Shown here piece by piece: positions 38,021 through 47,574 of a DNA stretch of 51,712 nt (position 1 is the first letter of the stretch; each line of letters begins with the position of its first letter). The stretch is taken from the NCBI GenBank assembly GCA_026988435.1, contig JALSLH010000052.1, forward strand, positions 1 through 51,712, read 5' to 3'. The notes below the pieces were generated by a model. The model saw only the letters and a list, made by a program, of their open reading frames with translations. It made no database searches and was not told where the DNA came from. Both the position numbers and the translations under genes were made by a program. This stretch comes from Methylophaga sp. (GTDB lineage Bacteria > Pseudomonadota > Gammaproteobacteria > Nitrosococcales > Methylophagaceae).

Positions 38021-39213
38021 TTATTGAGCAGAACTCCTAGCTCACTAGCAATTTGGTTTCTTCGTTTGTGTGAAACCGATTGTTGCATCATTAAACTAAA
38101 TGCATGCCATTGTTGTTTATTATCAACGGCATAGCCTGCGAGCGTGCTTACATTTTTTAATGTGCCAGATTTAGCATAGATGCTGGGGGCGACTTCTGGT
38201 AATAATTGTTTCCATTGGCGAAATGACTCTAACAGCTCAACCAGTTGCACAGGCGAAATTTTATTGTCACGAGCTAGGCCTGCCCCTTCTTTTAAAACAA
38301 TTGTTTGCCAATTAAATTCATTTTGCAAACATTTCACCATATACCGCTCAACGTCTGAAAAATTAGCGGGGCGCTGATAATGTTCTGCACTTAGCACCAG
38401 GATCAACTGATTGGCTATAAAATTGGTTGAATATTTCAACATTGGACGCACTACATCCGTTAAACTTTTACTGTTTATATGAGTGTAATATGGATCCTTA
38501 TCTGGCACGCTTCCCCTCACAATTTGTTGCCCAACCACAATGCCCTGCTGCCGTAAAAAATCAGCTAATAATTCAGCAAAGTAACGCTCTGCATCTTGAG
38601 AAGATAATCCTGTATTTATTCGCACTATTCGTTTTGATAATGCTTGTTTCCTAGCTAATTTTTCAGCAAATGCAGTAAGTGGTGTTTGACTTTCCGCAGA
38701 CACTATTCTTCCCGCCTGCTTCCTCACTGCAATCGTATTAAAATTTACTGCAATTGCTGTCGGTTTAGCATCATAAGGATTCGTTGTTGTGCTTGCGCCT
38801 GGCACGTTCAAATTATTTTGAAAAAGCGAACCATCCAAACCGATCCTATCAATCTGTCGTAAGCCTTTGTCTTTTAAATTCTTGGCAATAATCAACAGCT
38901 CTTCAGACACTAAAAAGGGATCGCCACTGCCTTTAATCCATAATGTATTTGTTGAATCATCTAAATAAAAATCAGTTTTAAAATGATGATCTTCGCCCCA
39001 GTGATTGAGTGCTAACCATGCTGTCACTAACTTGGTTGTTGATGCAGGAATGAAGCTGGTTTGTGCATGAGCAGAAACGACTGTTTTGCCATGTATATCA
39101 ACTAACAAAACACCTGCATTTTGTAATTCAGCAAATCTATCAACAAATTGATCCGCACTGACTTTTAACGAAAAAGTTAATAACAATAAGACAAAGACTA
39201 TTCTGTAATTCAT
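37999..39213 (-). CDS. dacB: D-alanyl-D-alanine carboxypeptidase/endopeptidase (PBP4, DacB)
   Basis: The 404-aa class C penicillin-binding protein has a signal peptide (residues 1-20). The three active-site motifs are visible: SxxK as PASTTKLV (Ser58, Lys61), SxN as KYSTNFIANQL and KTG as AKSGTLKNVST. It trims or cleaves peptidoglycan peptides in the periplasm. The length is a little short against E. coli PBP4 (477 aa). Its start overlaps the arfB stop (TAATG). Confidence 0.95.
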   Translation of the reverse strand: MNYRIVFVLLLLTFSLKVSADQFVDRFAELQNAGVLLVDIHGKTVVSAHAQTSFIPASTTKLVTAWLALNHWGEDHHFKTDFYLDDSTNTLWIKGSGDPFLVSEELLIIAKNLKDKGLRQIDRIGLDGSLFQNNLNVPGASTTTNPYDAKPTAIAVNFNTIAVRKQAGRIVSAESQTPLTAFAEKLARKQALSKRIVRINTGLSSQDAERYFAELLADFLRQQGIVVGQQIVRGSVPDKDPYYTHINSKSLTDVVRPMLKYSTNFIANQLILVLSAEHYQRPANFSDVERYMVKCLQNEFNWQTIVLKEGAGLARDNKISPVQLVELLESFRQWKQLLPEVAPSIYAKSGTLKNVSTLAGYAVDNKQQWHAFSLMMQQSVSHKRRNQIASELGVLLNNQDIIKP

Positions 39214-39626
39214 TATTCTGAAACCTTGCCTCGTAGCGCCTTAACCTTGCCACGCTGTGATTTACTGTCCATCCGTCTTCTATGTGCTCCTTTGCTAACC
39301 TTGGTTGCTCGCCTTACCTTTTGCACCACGCCTGCTTTTTTGATTAAGTCTTGTAAACGTTCAAGTGCATCATCACGATTTTTATCTTGGGTTCGATATC
39401 GTTGGGCTTTAATGACTATCACCCCCTCTTTATTGAGTCGACGATCTTTCAATTTTAATAGACGTTCTTTATAAAAATCAGATAAAGAAGACGCATTAAT
39501 ATCAAATCGAAGGTGTATCGCAGATGATACTTTATTGACATTCTGGCCACCCGCCCCTTGTGCCCGGATTGCGGTGAGCTCAACTTCATCATCAGGAATG
39601 GATACTGTTTGTGATATTTTTAGCAT
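39213..39626 (-). CDS. arfB: Alternative ribosome-rescue factor ArfB (YaeJ-type)
   Basis: ArfB hydrolyses peptidyl-tRNA on stalled ribosomes. The catalytic loop is RAQGAGGQNVNKVSSAIHLR, with the GGQ motif. The basic C-terminal tail (RRATKVSKGAHRRRMDSKSQ) enters the mRNA channel. The start at 39626 (MLKISQTVSIPDDE) lies immediately after the stop of the upstream gene; the longer frame starts at a TTG inside that gene. It has 137 aa, as usual. Confidence 0.95.
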   Translation of the reverse strand: MLKISQTVSIPDDEVELTAIRAQGAGGQNVNKVSSAIHLRFDINASSLSDFYKERLLKLKDRRLNKEGVIVIKAQRYRTQDKNRDDALERLQDLIKKAGVVQKVRRATKVSKGAHRRRMDSKSQRGKVKALRGKVSE

Positions 39627-39627
39627 G

Positions 39628-40746
39628 TTAAATAACGAGTTCAAAGTCTAATTTAGATAGGCTGTTGCCATTGATTTGTATTTCAATACTATGCGTTCCA
39701 GCATAATATTTTCGTGTAGAAATGCGTTTAAATGAATGCGCCTTTTTCAATAGCACTTTTTCATCAGCTTGCAATGTAATATTTTTCCATTTAAATACTT
39801 TTTCCGTCGTTGTGCCATTGGCTTTAATATGATGTACTTTGTAATCTAATACCATTGTCTGGATCTGCTTTGATTTTGATCCTAATTCTACTGAAAATTC
39901 AATCTCATCACCAAATTTAATACGATCTTCTTTAAATGATAGCGCTGTCAACTCAACTTTTGGATTGGCGGTATACCCAAGCAAGGGGAAAACCTCTGGC
40001 CTGCCAGCTTTAACTAAAGTGCGCAGTGCCTGCCTTATAATAAATTGTCGCTCTATTGATGCGTTCTTCCTCCAACGTTGGCATATCTTTATCACATCAT
40101 CAGGGTTATCTTTGCTGATATCATTTAGATTATTTGCAACCGACTTTCTCACATATAAACTCGAGTCATCTTTTAACCGTTCTAATATTGGCAAAATTGC
40201 TTGTGGATCATCACAAAAGCGGTTTAAGCGTATTGCCCACGGTAATCGAGGCCTAAATCCTTCTGATGCTAAACGTCTTACATGCTCATCGGGATCACGA
40301 CACCATAATAATGCCTGCTTATAAGTGAGCTCATAATGTTGTTCAATAAAAGGGCGAACTGCAAATTCTGCTGAAAATAACGGCGTCATTTCTTTAAGAA
40401 CTTTTAGTGCCAATTCAGGTTCGTCAAGACCATAAGCCGCAACATAATCAATTAAAGGCCATGCGGCAAAACTACTCAGCGCATCATTTTCATTACCCCA
40501 GTCCCAATGTTGCTTTAATTGTAGCAATATAGCTGCGGCTGACTTAAAATCTGAGGGTAAGAACTTTGCCAACACACTGACAAGATGATTTACACGCTGT
40601 TTTAACTCAAGTGTATCTAAGCCTGCTAATGCTGTTTCTTCAAATGACTGTGAGCGAAAATCATTTATTATTATTGATAAAACATCGGCTATGCGTGCAA
40701 TAGCACCTACACTTAAACCGTCTTTCATCAACTGCTGCTCACCCAT
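39628..40746 (-). CDS. DNA alkylation repair protein, AlkC-like
   Basis: The 372-aa protein has an alpha-helical HEAT-like repeat domain (about residues 1-255). It shows WPLIDYVAAYGLDEPE, DPDEHVRRLASEGFRPRLPW and DDSSLYVRKSVANNLNDISK, typical of the AlkC/AlkD glycosylase family for alkylated bases. A beta-rich C-terminal domain (about 262-372, LSFKEDRIKFGDEIEFSVEL) fits the Ig-like domain described for AlkC. The stop is 2 bp before the arfB start, so the genes are coupled. Confidence 0.85.
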   Translation of the reverse strand: MGEQQLMKDGLSVGAIARIADVLSIIINDFRSQSFEETALAGLDTLELKQRVNHLVSVLAKFLPSDFKSAAAILLQLKQHWDWGNENDALSSFAAWPLIDYVAAYGLDEPELALKVLKEMTPLFSAEFAVRPFIEQHYELTYKQALLWCRDPDEHVRRLASEGFRPRLPWAIRLNRFCDDPQAILPILERLKDDSSLYVRKSVANNLNDISKDNPDDVIKICQRWRKNASIERQFIIRQALRTLVKAGRPEVFPLLGYTANPKVELTALSFKEDRIKFGDEIEFSVELGSKSKQIQTMVLDYKVHHIKANGTTTEKVFKWKNITLQADEKVLLKKAHSFKRISTRKYYAGTHSIEIQINGNSLSKLDFELVI

Positions 40747-40755
40747 GACAATAGA

Positions 40756-42096
40756 TTATTTACGAATGAATAATGCGATTGATTCTACATGGCTAGTGTG
40801 CGGAAACATATCCATTACCCCCGCTGTAACTAGCGTGTATCCATGCTTTTCTACTAATTCGCCAGCATCTCGTGCCAAGGTCGCCGGATTGCAGGAAACA
40901 TACACTATTCGCTCAGCACCTAAGGCGGCTAATTGATGCAATACTTCAAATGCACCACTACGCGGTGGATCTAATAAAATCTTATTAAAACCTGCTTTCG
41001 CCCACGGATAATCTTTTAGCTCAGTTTGAGTTAAATCTGCTTTTTCAAAAGTAGCATTATTCAAATTATTGATTGTCGCATTCTGGTGAGCATGTTTCAC
41101 TAAGTTAGCATCACCTTCTACACCTACTACTTCTGTCACTCGTGTCGCTAGCGGTAACGTAAAATTACCAAGACCACAGAATAAATCTAAAATCCGATCA
41201 TCTGCCTTAATATCTAATAATTCCATCGTGCGTTGAATCATTTTATGATTAATTTCTGCATTCACCTGCGTAAAATCACTCGGTTCAAAATCCAGTTGTA
41301 AACCGGCTTCAGGTGCATAGCTTAATTGTGGGGATTCTGGCCAAATCGCCGTGACCGTGTCGGGGCCACCTGATTGTAAGTAAATCCATAAATCATTCAC
41401 TTGGCCATAATTAATTAATGCTTGTTGGTCGCTTTCAGACAAAGGGTCGAGATTTCTGAATACCAGAGCTACATGCTCATCATCCATCGCCACTTCGATT
41501 TGGGCGATGCGATTATGTGCATCGAGTTTAGCAATCATTTCACCGAGCTCAGCTAAGCGAACACCTACACGTTGATCTAATACTTCACATTGTTCTAATA
41601 CCGCTAAAAATGGTGAGCCTTTTTCGCGAAAACCAACCAGCACTCGTTCTTTTTTAGGAACATGCTTGACGCCCAAGCGTGCTTTGCGACGATAGCCCCA
41701 TAATGGGCCTTTTAACGGCTCCAACCATAATTCAGGTGTTAAGCCACCGAAATGGCTCAATTGCTCAGCTAGCGTGTTTTGTTTTAAGTTTAATTGTGCT
41801 TCCGGCGACATATGCATCAAACTACATCCGCCGCATACACCAAAGTGCTGGCATTTAGCTTCAACTCTATCACTACTTGCATTGGTCACTAATTCGACGA
41901 TTTTCCCTTCATCGTATTTACTGTTTTTTTTAGTATAGAGAAATTGGACTGTTTCTCCTGTAAGCGCTCCATCTACAAATACCGTCTTGCCCTCTATTCG
42001 AGCAATACCCCGGCCATCATGTGATAGCGTTTCGATTGTTGCTTCGATAGGATCTTGTGGTAAGCGTTGTCTACGGGATCTGCGACGTCGAGCCAT
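40756..42096 (-). CDS. rlmD: 23S rRNA (uracil(1939)-C(5))-methyltransferase
   Basis: RlmD methylates U1939 of 23S rRNA. An N-terminal TRAM domain (about residues 10-70) is followed by the iron-sulfur cysteines in CQHFGVCGGCSL. The SAM motif is DRILDLFCGLGNFTLP, and the catalytic pair is LLDPPRSGAFEV with the nucleophile in VSCNPATLARD. It has 446 aa. In relatives relA often follows, but here an AlkC-like gene does. Confidence 0.97.
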   Translation of the reverse strand: MARRRRSRRQRLPQDPIEATIETLSHDGRGIARIEGKTVFVDGALTGETVQFLYTKKNSKYDEGKIVELVTNASSDRVEAKCQHFGVCGGCSLMHMSPEAQLNLKQNTLAEQLSHFGGLTPELWLEPLKGPLWGYRRKARLGVKHVPKKERVLVGFREKGSPFLAVLEQCEVLDQRVGVRLAELGEMIAKLDAHNRIAQIEVAMDDEHVALVFRNLDPLSESDQQALINYGQVNDLWIYLQSGGPDTVTAIWPESPQLSYAPEAGLQLDFEPSDFTQVNAEINHKMIQRTMELLDIKADDRILDLFCGLGNFTLPLATRVTEVVGVEGDANLVKHAHQNATINNLNNATFEKADLTQTELKDYPWAKAGFNKILLDPPRSGAFEVLHQLAALGAERIVYVSCNPATLARDAGELVEKHGYTLVTAGVMDMFPHTSHVESIALFIRK

Positions 42097-42115
42097 ATTT
42101 TATATATCTCTAAAT

Positions 42116-42154
42116 GTAAAAAATCCAGTGATCGTACAGCATCACTGGATTTTT
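42116..42154 (-). terminator. Terminator between the YdbL-like gene and rlmD
   Basis: AAATCCAGTGAT (42121-42132) pairs perfectly with ATCACTGGATTT (42141-42152) around an 8-nt loop. The minus strand continues with T residues, so it ends the YdbH-YdbL transcript about 17 bp after its last stop. It is also T-rich on the plus strand. Confidence 0.9.
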
Positions 42155-42170
42155 AGTAACTAAGTCATCG

Positions 42171-42797
42171 TTACTTTTGTTTCTGCTTCCAACTACCACC
42201 TGACTGATACCACCAACCTGACGAGGCTTTGCTTGCCCAACGACGAGCAAAAGTAGATTGTATATCTGATTGCCATTCGGGATGGCCGTTGGCACGTGCT
42301 ATTTCAGCATACAATGCACTTCGATCTTTGTTTTCATCAGCCACCAATCCTTTAACAGTATTTCGACTTTTTAGCGGGATAGCCTTGGCATCACGTATTG
42401 TGACAAAACCATTTTCAGTCAGCCCTATCGCGCCACTATCATAATAGGCTTTTAGGCTGGCATGGCGAGCCTTCATTTTAGCTTGCAAGGCATTAATCGC
42501 TGGCGAATTAATATTGATATTAGGACTTGCGGCAGCCTGTGTAGGTGATACTAGCCAATTGAGTACCGATATAGCAAGGTCACCTTTTGTAGTATTAATC
42601 AATAGGCTTTGCTGATCTGATGTCGTAGATTCTTGTTTAGCAGGATCTTTAGCTTGTGTTTCTGGCCCCCACACATCTTCAATAATTCTATCTGCCGCTT
42701 CTTCAGCTGCTGCGGCTGGAAAATAAATATTAATGGTGACACACGATACCAACATTAACCCCATAACACTGCTTGTTAACCATTTAAGTTGTTTCAT
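42171..42797 (-). CDS. YdbL-family (DUF1318) lipoprotein
   Basis: The 208-aa protein has a lipobox (LMLVSC, Cys19) and so is probably an outer-membrane lipoprotein. After the Cys comes VTINIYFPAAAAEEAADRII, a DUF1318-type N-terminus. The C-terminal part (INALQAKMKARHASLKAYYD, then IGLTENGFVTIRDA) is YdbL-like. E. coli YdbL is about half this length and works with YdbH and the small lipoprotein YnbE in an intermembrane lipid-transport bridge. Here the lipoprotein head and the YdbL part are in one chain. It follows the YdbH-like gene by 12 bp. Confidence 0.82.
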   Translation of the reverse strand: MKQLKWLTSSVMGLMLVSCVTINIYFPAAAAEEAADRIIEDVWGPETQAKDPAKQESTTSDQQSLLINTTKGDLAISVLNWLVSPTQAAASPNININSPAINALQAKMKARHASLKAYYDSGAIGLTENGFVTIRDAKAIPLKSRNTVKGLVADENKDRSALYAEIARANGHPEWQSDIQSTFARRWASKASSGWWYQSGGSWKQKQK

Positions 42798-42809
42798 TTC
42801 ACTTCCTTT

Positions 42810-44870
42810 TTATTCAATAACTACTGGACCTGAACTTTCACTAACCGCTTTGAGACGATCAATTAAATCTGGCCAATCTACTCGGCGAGTATACCCCACC
42901 ACATTTATCCGCGGGGGTAATCCACCACCTTTTACAATATAATAACCATTTTCGGCTTCACCGACACCTGCCATTTCACACACTTCATTATAAAGTTTGC
43001 AACTTAGACCCAATCGTTTGTAAGAAAAATCCTTAAAGAAGCGTAAAAAACTGCGTTGCAAGACTCCGCCTACACCTCCACCCACTTTTGAAAGGTTATT
43101 AATCGCTTGTTGACTGATTTTATGGCGGCTTTTATCATTTTCGGGTGTAGCAAAATAAGCATCAAGCTGAACTGGCCGCCAATTTGCTAAACGTAACCCT
43201 TGTATTTTCCCTTCTAATTTTCCGGTAATTTCACCAAAATCAAATGTTTTGCTTAGCGTTGATAAATTCATTTCTTTTAAATCAACATCGGCATAAAGCA
43301 GCGGTAATGCTCCAAAGGGCTGGTCTAATTGCAAGTTATTTATTACCGTTGTGCCTTCGAATAAATTAACTGTTAGCGCGCCGTCAACTTTGATATTTTT
43401 ATTACTATACTTCACATTTGGAATCACGCCCGATAATTTACCATGCAGCAAAGGCCAGCCCAGAGCATTGCTGACTTTTTCCATCGAAATAGGTGTTAAA
43501 CGACCATCAAAGGTCCATTTTGAACCTTCCTCACCCGGGCGCTGTAAATCAAGCTTATTGATTTTTAATTTTCCATCAAAGATCGGTATGTCCCAAGCTT
43601 GAGTTAAGCTAAGTGATGATGATATTGATTTTGCTTTCAGCCTTGTTTGTCCTATGGGAATGGCATACATTGTTGCCTTATTCCATTGTAAGTCAGTTGT
43701 CATTGGGTAATTATAATTAGTCCAACCTAGGGTGCCATTAATTCCATCTACAGCAAAACGATTTAAAGTATCATCTACAAACATATCATCTAATGCTAAT
43801 GATAAACGATAATTTTTCGACTGTTGATGATACTGTAGTGATAAATCACCTGCTAATTCAAGGCTATCTATCGCGGTTCCAAGCACAAATGGTTGTAGCC
43901 AGTTTTCGTATAGTTTTGTGACTTTTGTTTTTGCCATCGTAATATTTAACTGTTCTACTTTTTCCGTGCTGCCTTTAAAATTGGCCGTCACCTTCACTAC
44001 ATTTTTTTGATTCAGTTTGGCATTGCTGATCACTAAAGATCCTGTATTTTGTTGCCATGATCCTTTTGCTTGAAAATTTACTGGAGTGGCATCAAAATCT
44101 ATAAATACGGGTTCGCCATACGCTTGCCCTTTCCCAACTGAAACATTAGTTTTCCATTGCCACTTTTGCTTATTACTTTTGGCATCAAGATCTATTAATA
44201 TCGCCACATCTTCTGTGACATAGCGACTATCTTCATCTGTTATATTTAATGATGTCGCTGCCAGTTGCACCGTCGCAGTTTTAACGATATCGCTCCTACC
44301 GGCTATATCTGCTGACAGCTTAATGGTACCTTCTGCCTCCCAGTTTTCTAACATCAGGCGTTGCTGTTCTTGTAAATAGGGAGAAGAAGCCTTTATTAAT
44401 TCTGTTATTTTGAGCTTGGGAGTATTTGTAAGTAAACGCCAATATTGTCTATTAAGGTATGCTGTGGCAGAAACATTTGCTGATGCTAACTTTAACCCCT
44501 TAATCTTGATTTGATATTTATCTTTTTCTGGCTCACCTTCAACCTTAAATGAGATTTTTTGTTGCCCTAATTCAGCTTGGAAAAAAGATAGCTTCCCACT
44601 CGCACACGAGAAGCTTTCAGAAAGTATAATTAATTCATTACAGTGCAGTTTAAGCTTTGTTACCTTCCCTATTGGAGCTACTAAATCCACACTATCGGCT
44701 TGCGCATTTAACGCTAATCCTTGTGCAGTTAGATTAATTTCAAATTGGAGGTTTTTTGCGTGAATATCTTCAAAAGACCAGCTGCCGATAGATAATTTAA
44801 TATTCTCACTAGCTTCAGCCGTAGCTAGAAATGCTAGTATACTTAAGCAGATTACAAAACGAGTAATCAT
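42810..44870 (-). CDS. YdbH-like AsmA/TamB-family intermembrane protein
   Basis: The 686-aa protein has an N-terminal hydrophobic signal or anchor (about residues 4-20) and a long beta-strand-rich body typical of AsmA/YdbH lipid-bridge proteins. The C-terminal part matches YdbH family sequence (GKLEGKIQGLRLANWRPVQL, ISQQAINNLSKVGGGVGGVL, LYNEVCEMAGVG, YYIVKGGGLPPRINVVGYTR). E. coli YdbH, about 880 aa, moves phospholipids between membranes. This one is shorter. Its start overlaps the cysM stop by one base. Confidence 0.85.
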   Translation of the reverse strand: MITRFVICLSILAFLATAEASENIKLSIGSWSFEDIHAKNLQFEINLTAQGLALNAQADSVDLVAPIGKVTKLKLHCNELIILSESFSCASGKLSFFQAELGQQKISFKVEGEPEKDKYQIKIKGLKLASANVSATAYLNRQYWRLLTNTPKLKITELIKASSPYLQEQQRLMLENWEAEGTIKLSADIAGRSDIVKTATVQLAATSLNITDEDSRYVTEDVAILIDLDAKSNKQKWQWKTNVSVGKGQAYGEPVFIDFDATPVNFQAKGSWQQNTGSLVISNAKLNQKNVVKVTANFKGSTEKVEQLNITMAKTKVTKLYENWLQPFVLGTAIDSLELAGDLSLQYHQQSKNYRLSLALDDMFVDDTLNRFAVDGINGTLGWTNYNYPMTTDLQWNKATMYAIPIGQTRLKAKSISSSLSLTQAWDIPIFDGKLKINKLDLQRPGEEGSKWTFDGRLTPISMEKVSNALGWPLLHGKLSGVIPNVKYSNKNIKVDGALTVNLFEGTTVINNLQLDQPFGALPLLYADVDLKEMNLSTLSKTFDFGEITGKLEGKIQGLRLANWRPVQLDAYFATPENDKSRHKISQQAINNLSKVGGGVGGVLQRSFLRFFKDFSYKRLGLSCKLYNEVCEMAGVGEAENGYYIVKGGGLPPRINVVGYTRRVDWPDLIDRLKAVSESSGPVVIE

Positions 44871-45757
44871 TACTCAGCTGGAAATACGCCCGTCGACAAA
44901 TAGCGATCGCCTCGGTCGCAAATGATGCTGACAATCACGGCATTTTCTACTTGTTTTGATAGGCTTAGTGCCGCAGCGACAGCACCGCCAGATGATACGC
45001 CACAAAATATGCCTTCTTCCGTTGCAAGTTGGCGCATCGTCATTTCAGCAAGATCTTGATCAACTTCAATCATGCTATCAACACGATCAGCCTCAAAAAT
45101 TTCAGGTAAATATTGTTGCGGCCAGCGACGAATTCCGGGAATACTTGATCCATCAGAGGGTTCCACACCGACAATTTGTATAGCAGGATTTTGTTCTTTT
45201 AAATAACGAGATACGCCCATAATGGTGCCAGTGGTACCCATCGCACTGACAAAATGCGTGATTTCACCCTTGGTATCACGCCAGATTTCTGGCCCAGTAG
45301 TTTGATAATGCGCTAATGGATTATCAAAGTTAGCAAACTGATTAAGCACCTTGCCCTTGCCTTGTTGATGCATTTCTAACGCTAAATCACGCGCTATCTC
45401 CATGCTATCAGTCAAAATCAATTCAGCACCATAAGCTCGCATTGATGCGCGACGTTCCATGCTCATGTTTTTAGGCATGATTAACAGCATTTTATAACCT
45501 AAAATAGCGGCGACCATCGCCAAAGCAATACCTGTATTACCACTTGTTGCTTCAATTAATGTATCACCCGGTGTAATATCACCCCGTTGTTGTGCCTCTT
45601 TAATCATGCTCATTACAGGGCGATCTTTTACCGAACCAGCTGGGTTATTACCTTCTAACTTCACTAATAATGTATTTGTTGTCTCGCCCGCTAATCGTTG
45701 TAGTCGTACCAAAGGGGTGTTGCCAATAAACGCGTCTATTGTTGGGTAGTTATTCAT
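44870..45757 (-). CDS. cysM: Cysteine synthase B
   Basis: CysM makes cysteine from O-acetylserine and sulfide or thiosulfate. The PLP lysine lies in KLEGNNPAGSVKDRPVMSMI; the GNNPAGSVKDRP form is typical of CysM rather than CysK. IEATSGNTGIALAMVAA, VSAMGTTGTIMGVSRYL and GVSSGGAVAA follow. It has 295 aa. It overlaps acpS by 8 bp, downstream of the rnc-era-recO-pdxJ-acpS block. Confidence 0.97.
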   Translation of the reverse strand: MNNYPTIDAFIGNTPLVRLQRLAGETTNTLLVKLEGNNPAGSVKDRPVMSMIKEAQQRGDITPGDTLIEATSGNTGIALAMVAAILGYKMLLIMPKNMSMERRASMRAYGAELILTDSMEIARDLALEMHQQGKGKVLNQFANFDNPLAHYQTTGPEIWRDTKGEITHFVSAMGTTGTIMGVSRYLKEQNPAIQIVGVEPSDGSSIPGIRRWPQQYLPEIFEADRVDSMIEVDQDLAEMTMRQLATEEGIFCGVSSGGAVAAALSLSKQVENAVIVSIICDRGDRYLSTGVFPAE

Positions 45758-46136
45758 TATTTATTTCCAATGTCACAAATGCAATGGCATAGTCATTTTC
45801 ATCACTTAAACTCAGCATACTACGCCCTATATTATATTGTTCTATTAAATATAGACCGCGTTGGCAGAACGTTAATTCGGGTTTGCCATCTTTATTATTG
45901 ATGACCTTAATATGCTGTAAACTCAACCCATCTCGAAAGCCCGTTCCGAAGGCTTTTGCTGTTGCTTCTTTGGCGGCAAATCGCTTAGCTAAAAATGCGG
46001 CTTGATTAGTGGCTTGTTTAAACTCAGCAAACTCAGCATCACTTAATATACGTAAAGCAATCTTATCATCATGTTTATCAAGCAAAGCCTGCATACGTGG
46101 AATATGCACCAAATCTGTGCCGATGCCGAAGATCAT
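45750..46136 (-). CDS. acpS: Holo-[acyl-carrier-protein] synthase
   Basis: AcpS transfers 4'-phosphopantetheine from CoA to acyl carrier protein. The motifs [13 protein letters not shown] (metal Asp8), [20 protein letters not shown] and [15 protein letters not shown] are present. It has 128 aa. Its start overlaps the pdxJ stop by 4 bp (ATGA). Confidence 0.97.
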   Translation of the reverse strand: MIFGIGTDLVHIPRMQALLDKHDDKIALRILSDAEFAEFKQATNQAAFLAKRFAAKEATAKAFGTGFRDGLSLQHIKVINNKDGKPELTFCQRGLYLIEQYNIGRSMLSLSDENDYAIAFVTLEINNE

Positions 46137-46864
46137 CTGCGCCGTGCATCCAGCATCAGTTTCTTCATTTCAGCTACGGCAGATTGAAAACCGGTGAATA
46201 CTGAACGCGCAACAATGGCATGACCTATATTAAGTTCTACTAATTCTGGGATTTCAGCAATTGCTTTGACATTATGATAATTCAGACCATGCCCCGCATT
46301 AACTTGCAAGCCAAGCTTATGTGCATATTCTGCCGCATTGATAATAATGCCTCTTTCATGTTCTGCTTCAGCCTTTGTCTCGGCATCGGCATAACGGCCC
46401 GTATGAAGCTCGATAACCGGCGCACCACATTCTACCGAGGCGTCTATTTGAGCAAAATCAGGGTCAATAAATAATGACACGACAATATTTGCTTGCGCCA
46501 TGCGCTGGCAAGATTCTTTCATTTTAGATAATTGCCCAGCTATTTCCAATCCACCTTCAGTGGTAAGTTCCTCACGTTTTTCAGGGACTAAACAGCAATC
46601 ACTAGGACGATATTTCTCTGCCATAGTCAGCATTTCTTCCGTTACCGCCATTTCCAAATTCATTTTGGTTTGCAAAATATCGGATAACATCGCCACATCA
46701 CGCTCTTGGATATGACGGCGATCTTCGCGTAAGTGTAAGGTAATACTATCTGCACCCGCTTGTTCTGCTTCTATTGCTGCTTGAATGGGATCAGGGTATC
46801 GCGTACCACGTGCTTGCCGTAATGTCGCCACATGATCAATATTAACCCCTAAATATATGCTCAT
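46133..46864 (-). CDS. pdxJ: Pyridoxine 5'-phosphate synthase
   Basis: PdxJ makes pyridoxine phosphate from deoxyxylulose phosphate and amino-acetone phosphate. Signatures: [60 protein letters not shown] and [12 protein letters not shown]. It has 243 aa. It overlaps recO by 4 bp upstream and acpS by 4 bp downstream. Confidence 0.98.
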   Translation of the reverse strand: MSIYLGVNIDHVATLRQARGTRYPDPIQAAIEAEQAGADSITLHLREDRRHIQERDVAMLSDILQTKMNLEMAVTEEMLTMAEKYRPSDCCLVPEKREELTTEGGLEIAGQLSKMKESCQRMAQANIVVSLFIDPDFAQIDASVECGAPVIELHTGRYADAETKAEAEHERGIIINAAEYAHKLGLQVNAGHGLNYHNVKAIAEIPELVELNIGHAIVARSVFTGFQSAVAEMKKLMLDARRR

Positions 46865-47571
46865 TTGTTTAACCTATGTAATTCTGTAAATAATTGTCTA
46901 CTTTGCAATGGTTTACCGTCTAAATAAAAATTGAGCACACTGCGCATCATTTGCTTTATTTCTTTAAGACTCTCACTATCAAAACCAGATTCGTCCGCCA
47001 AATGCTGTAAACTTCTTCCTGAAATTGCTGTCTGTTTTTGTCCCGGATACCATCGTGCTAAACCTGCGTCAGCTTGATAATAATACTGTTGCTGTTGTTT
47101 AATCAACTGACCATTTTCAAATTCTCGTTCTAAGACTAAACCATAGCCAAGCTGTGATAATAGCCGCTTCTCAAATAAGCGCAAGGTAAGCTGTGTATTC
47201 TCCATCATTTGCAAGGATTCTAACGCATTTTGATAGGCACTAAAAATAGCCTGTTCAGGCTCATGAAGTGGCAATAGTTTCACCATCAATTCATTAATAT
47301 ACAAACCGCAAAGAGCTGATTCAGCTTTGAGTATATAGCGTGGTGACATCGTTTCTATTTGAGTTAATGTCTGTAACTCACCTCGGCCTATCCATTCAAT
47401 TAAAAGCGGTTGATAAAGCTGGTATAAACCCATCTGGCTTCGTTTTTGTTTACGAACACCTTTTGCAATAAGACTGACTCGCCCAAATTGTTGGCTTAAT
47501 ACATCTAGCAATAAACTTGTTTCACGATACGGGCGCTGATGTAAAATAAAACAAGGTGTTAATGACGACAC
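46861..47571 (-). CDS. recO: DNA repair protein RecO
   Basis: RecO loads RecA with RecR and anneals SSB-coated DNA. It has the N-terminal OB-fold ([20 protein letters not shown], then [16 protein letters not shown]) and a helical C-terminal part ([20 protein letters not shown]). The zinc-finger cysteines of some RecO proteins are absent, as in many gammaproteobacteria. It has 236 aa and lies 3 bp after era. Confidence 0.96.
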   Translation of the reverse strand: MSSLTPCFILHQRPYRETSLLLDVLSQQFGRVSLIAKGVRKQKRSQMGLYQLYQPLLIEWIGRGELQTLTQIETMSPRYILKAESALCGLYINELMVKLLPLHEPEQAIFSAYQNALESLQMMENTQLTLRLFEKRLLSQLGYGLVLEREFENGQLIKQQQQYYYQADAGLARWYPGQKQTAISGRSLQHLADESGFDSESLKEIKQMMRSVLNFYLDGKPLQSRQLFTELHRLNK

Positions 47572-47574
47572 AAG

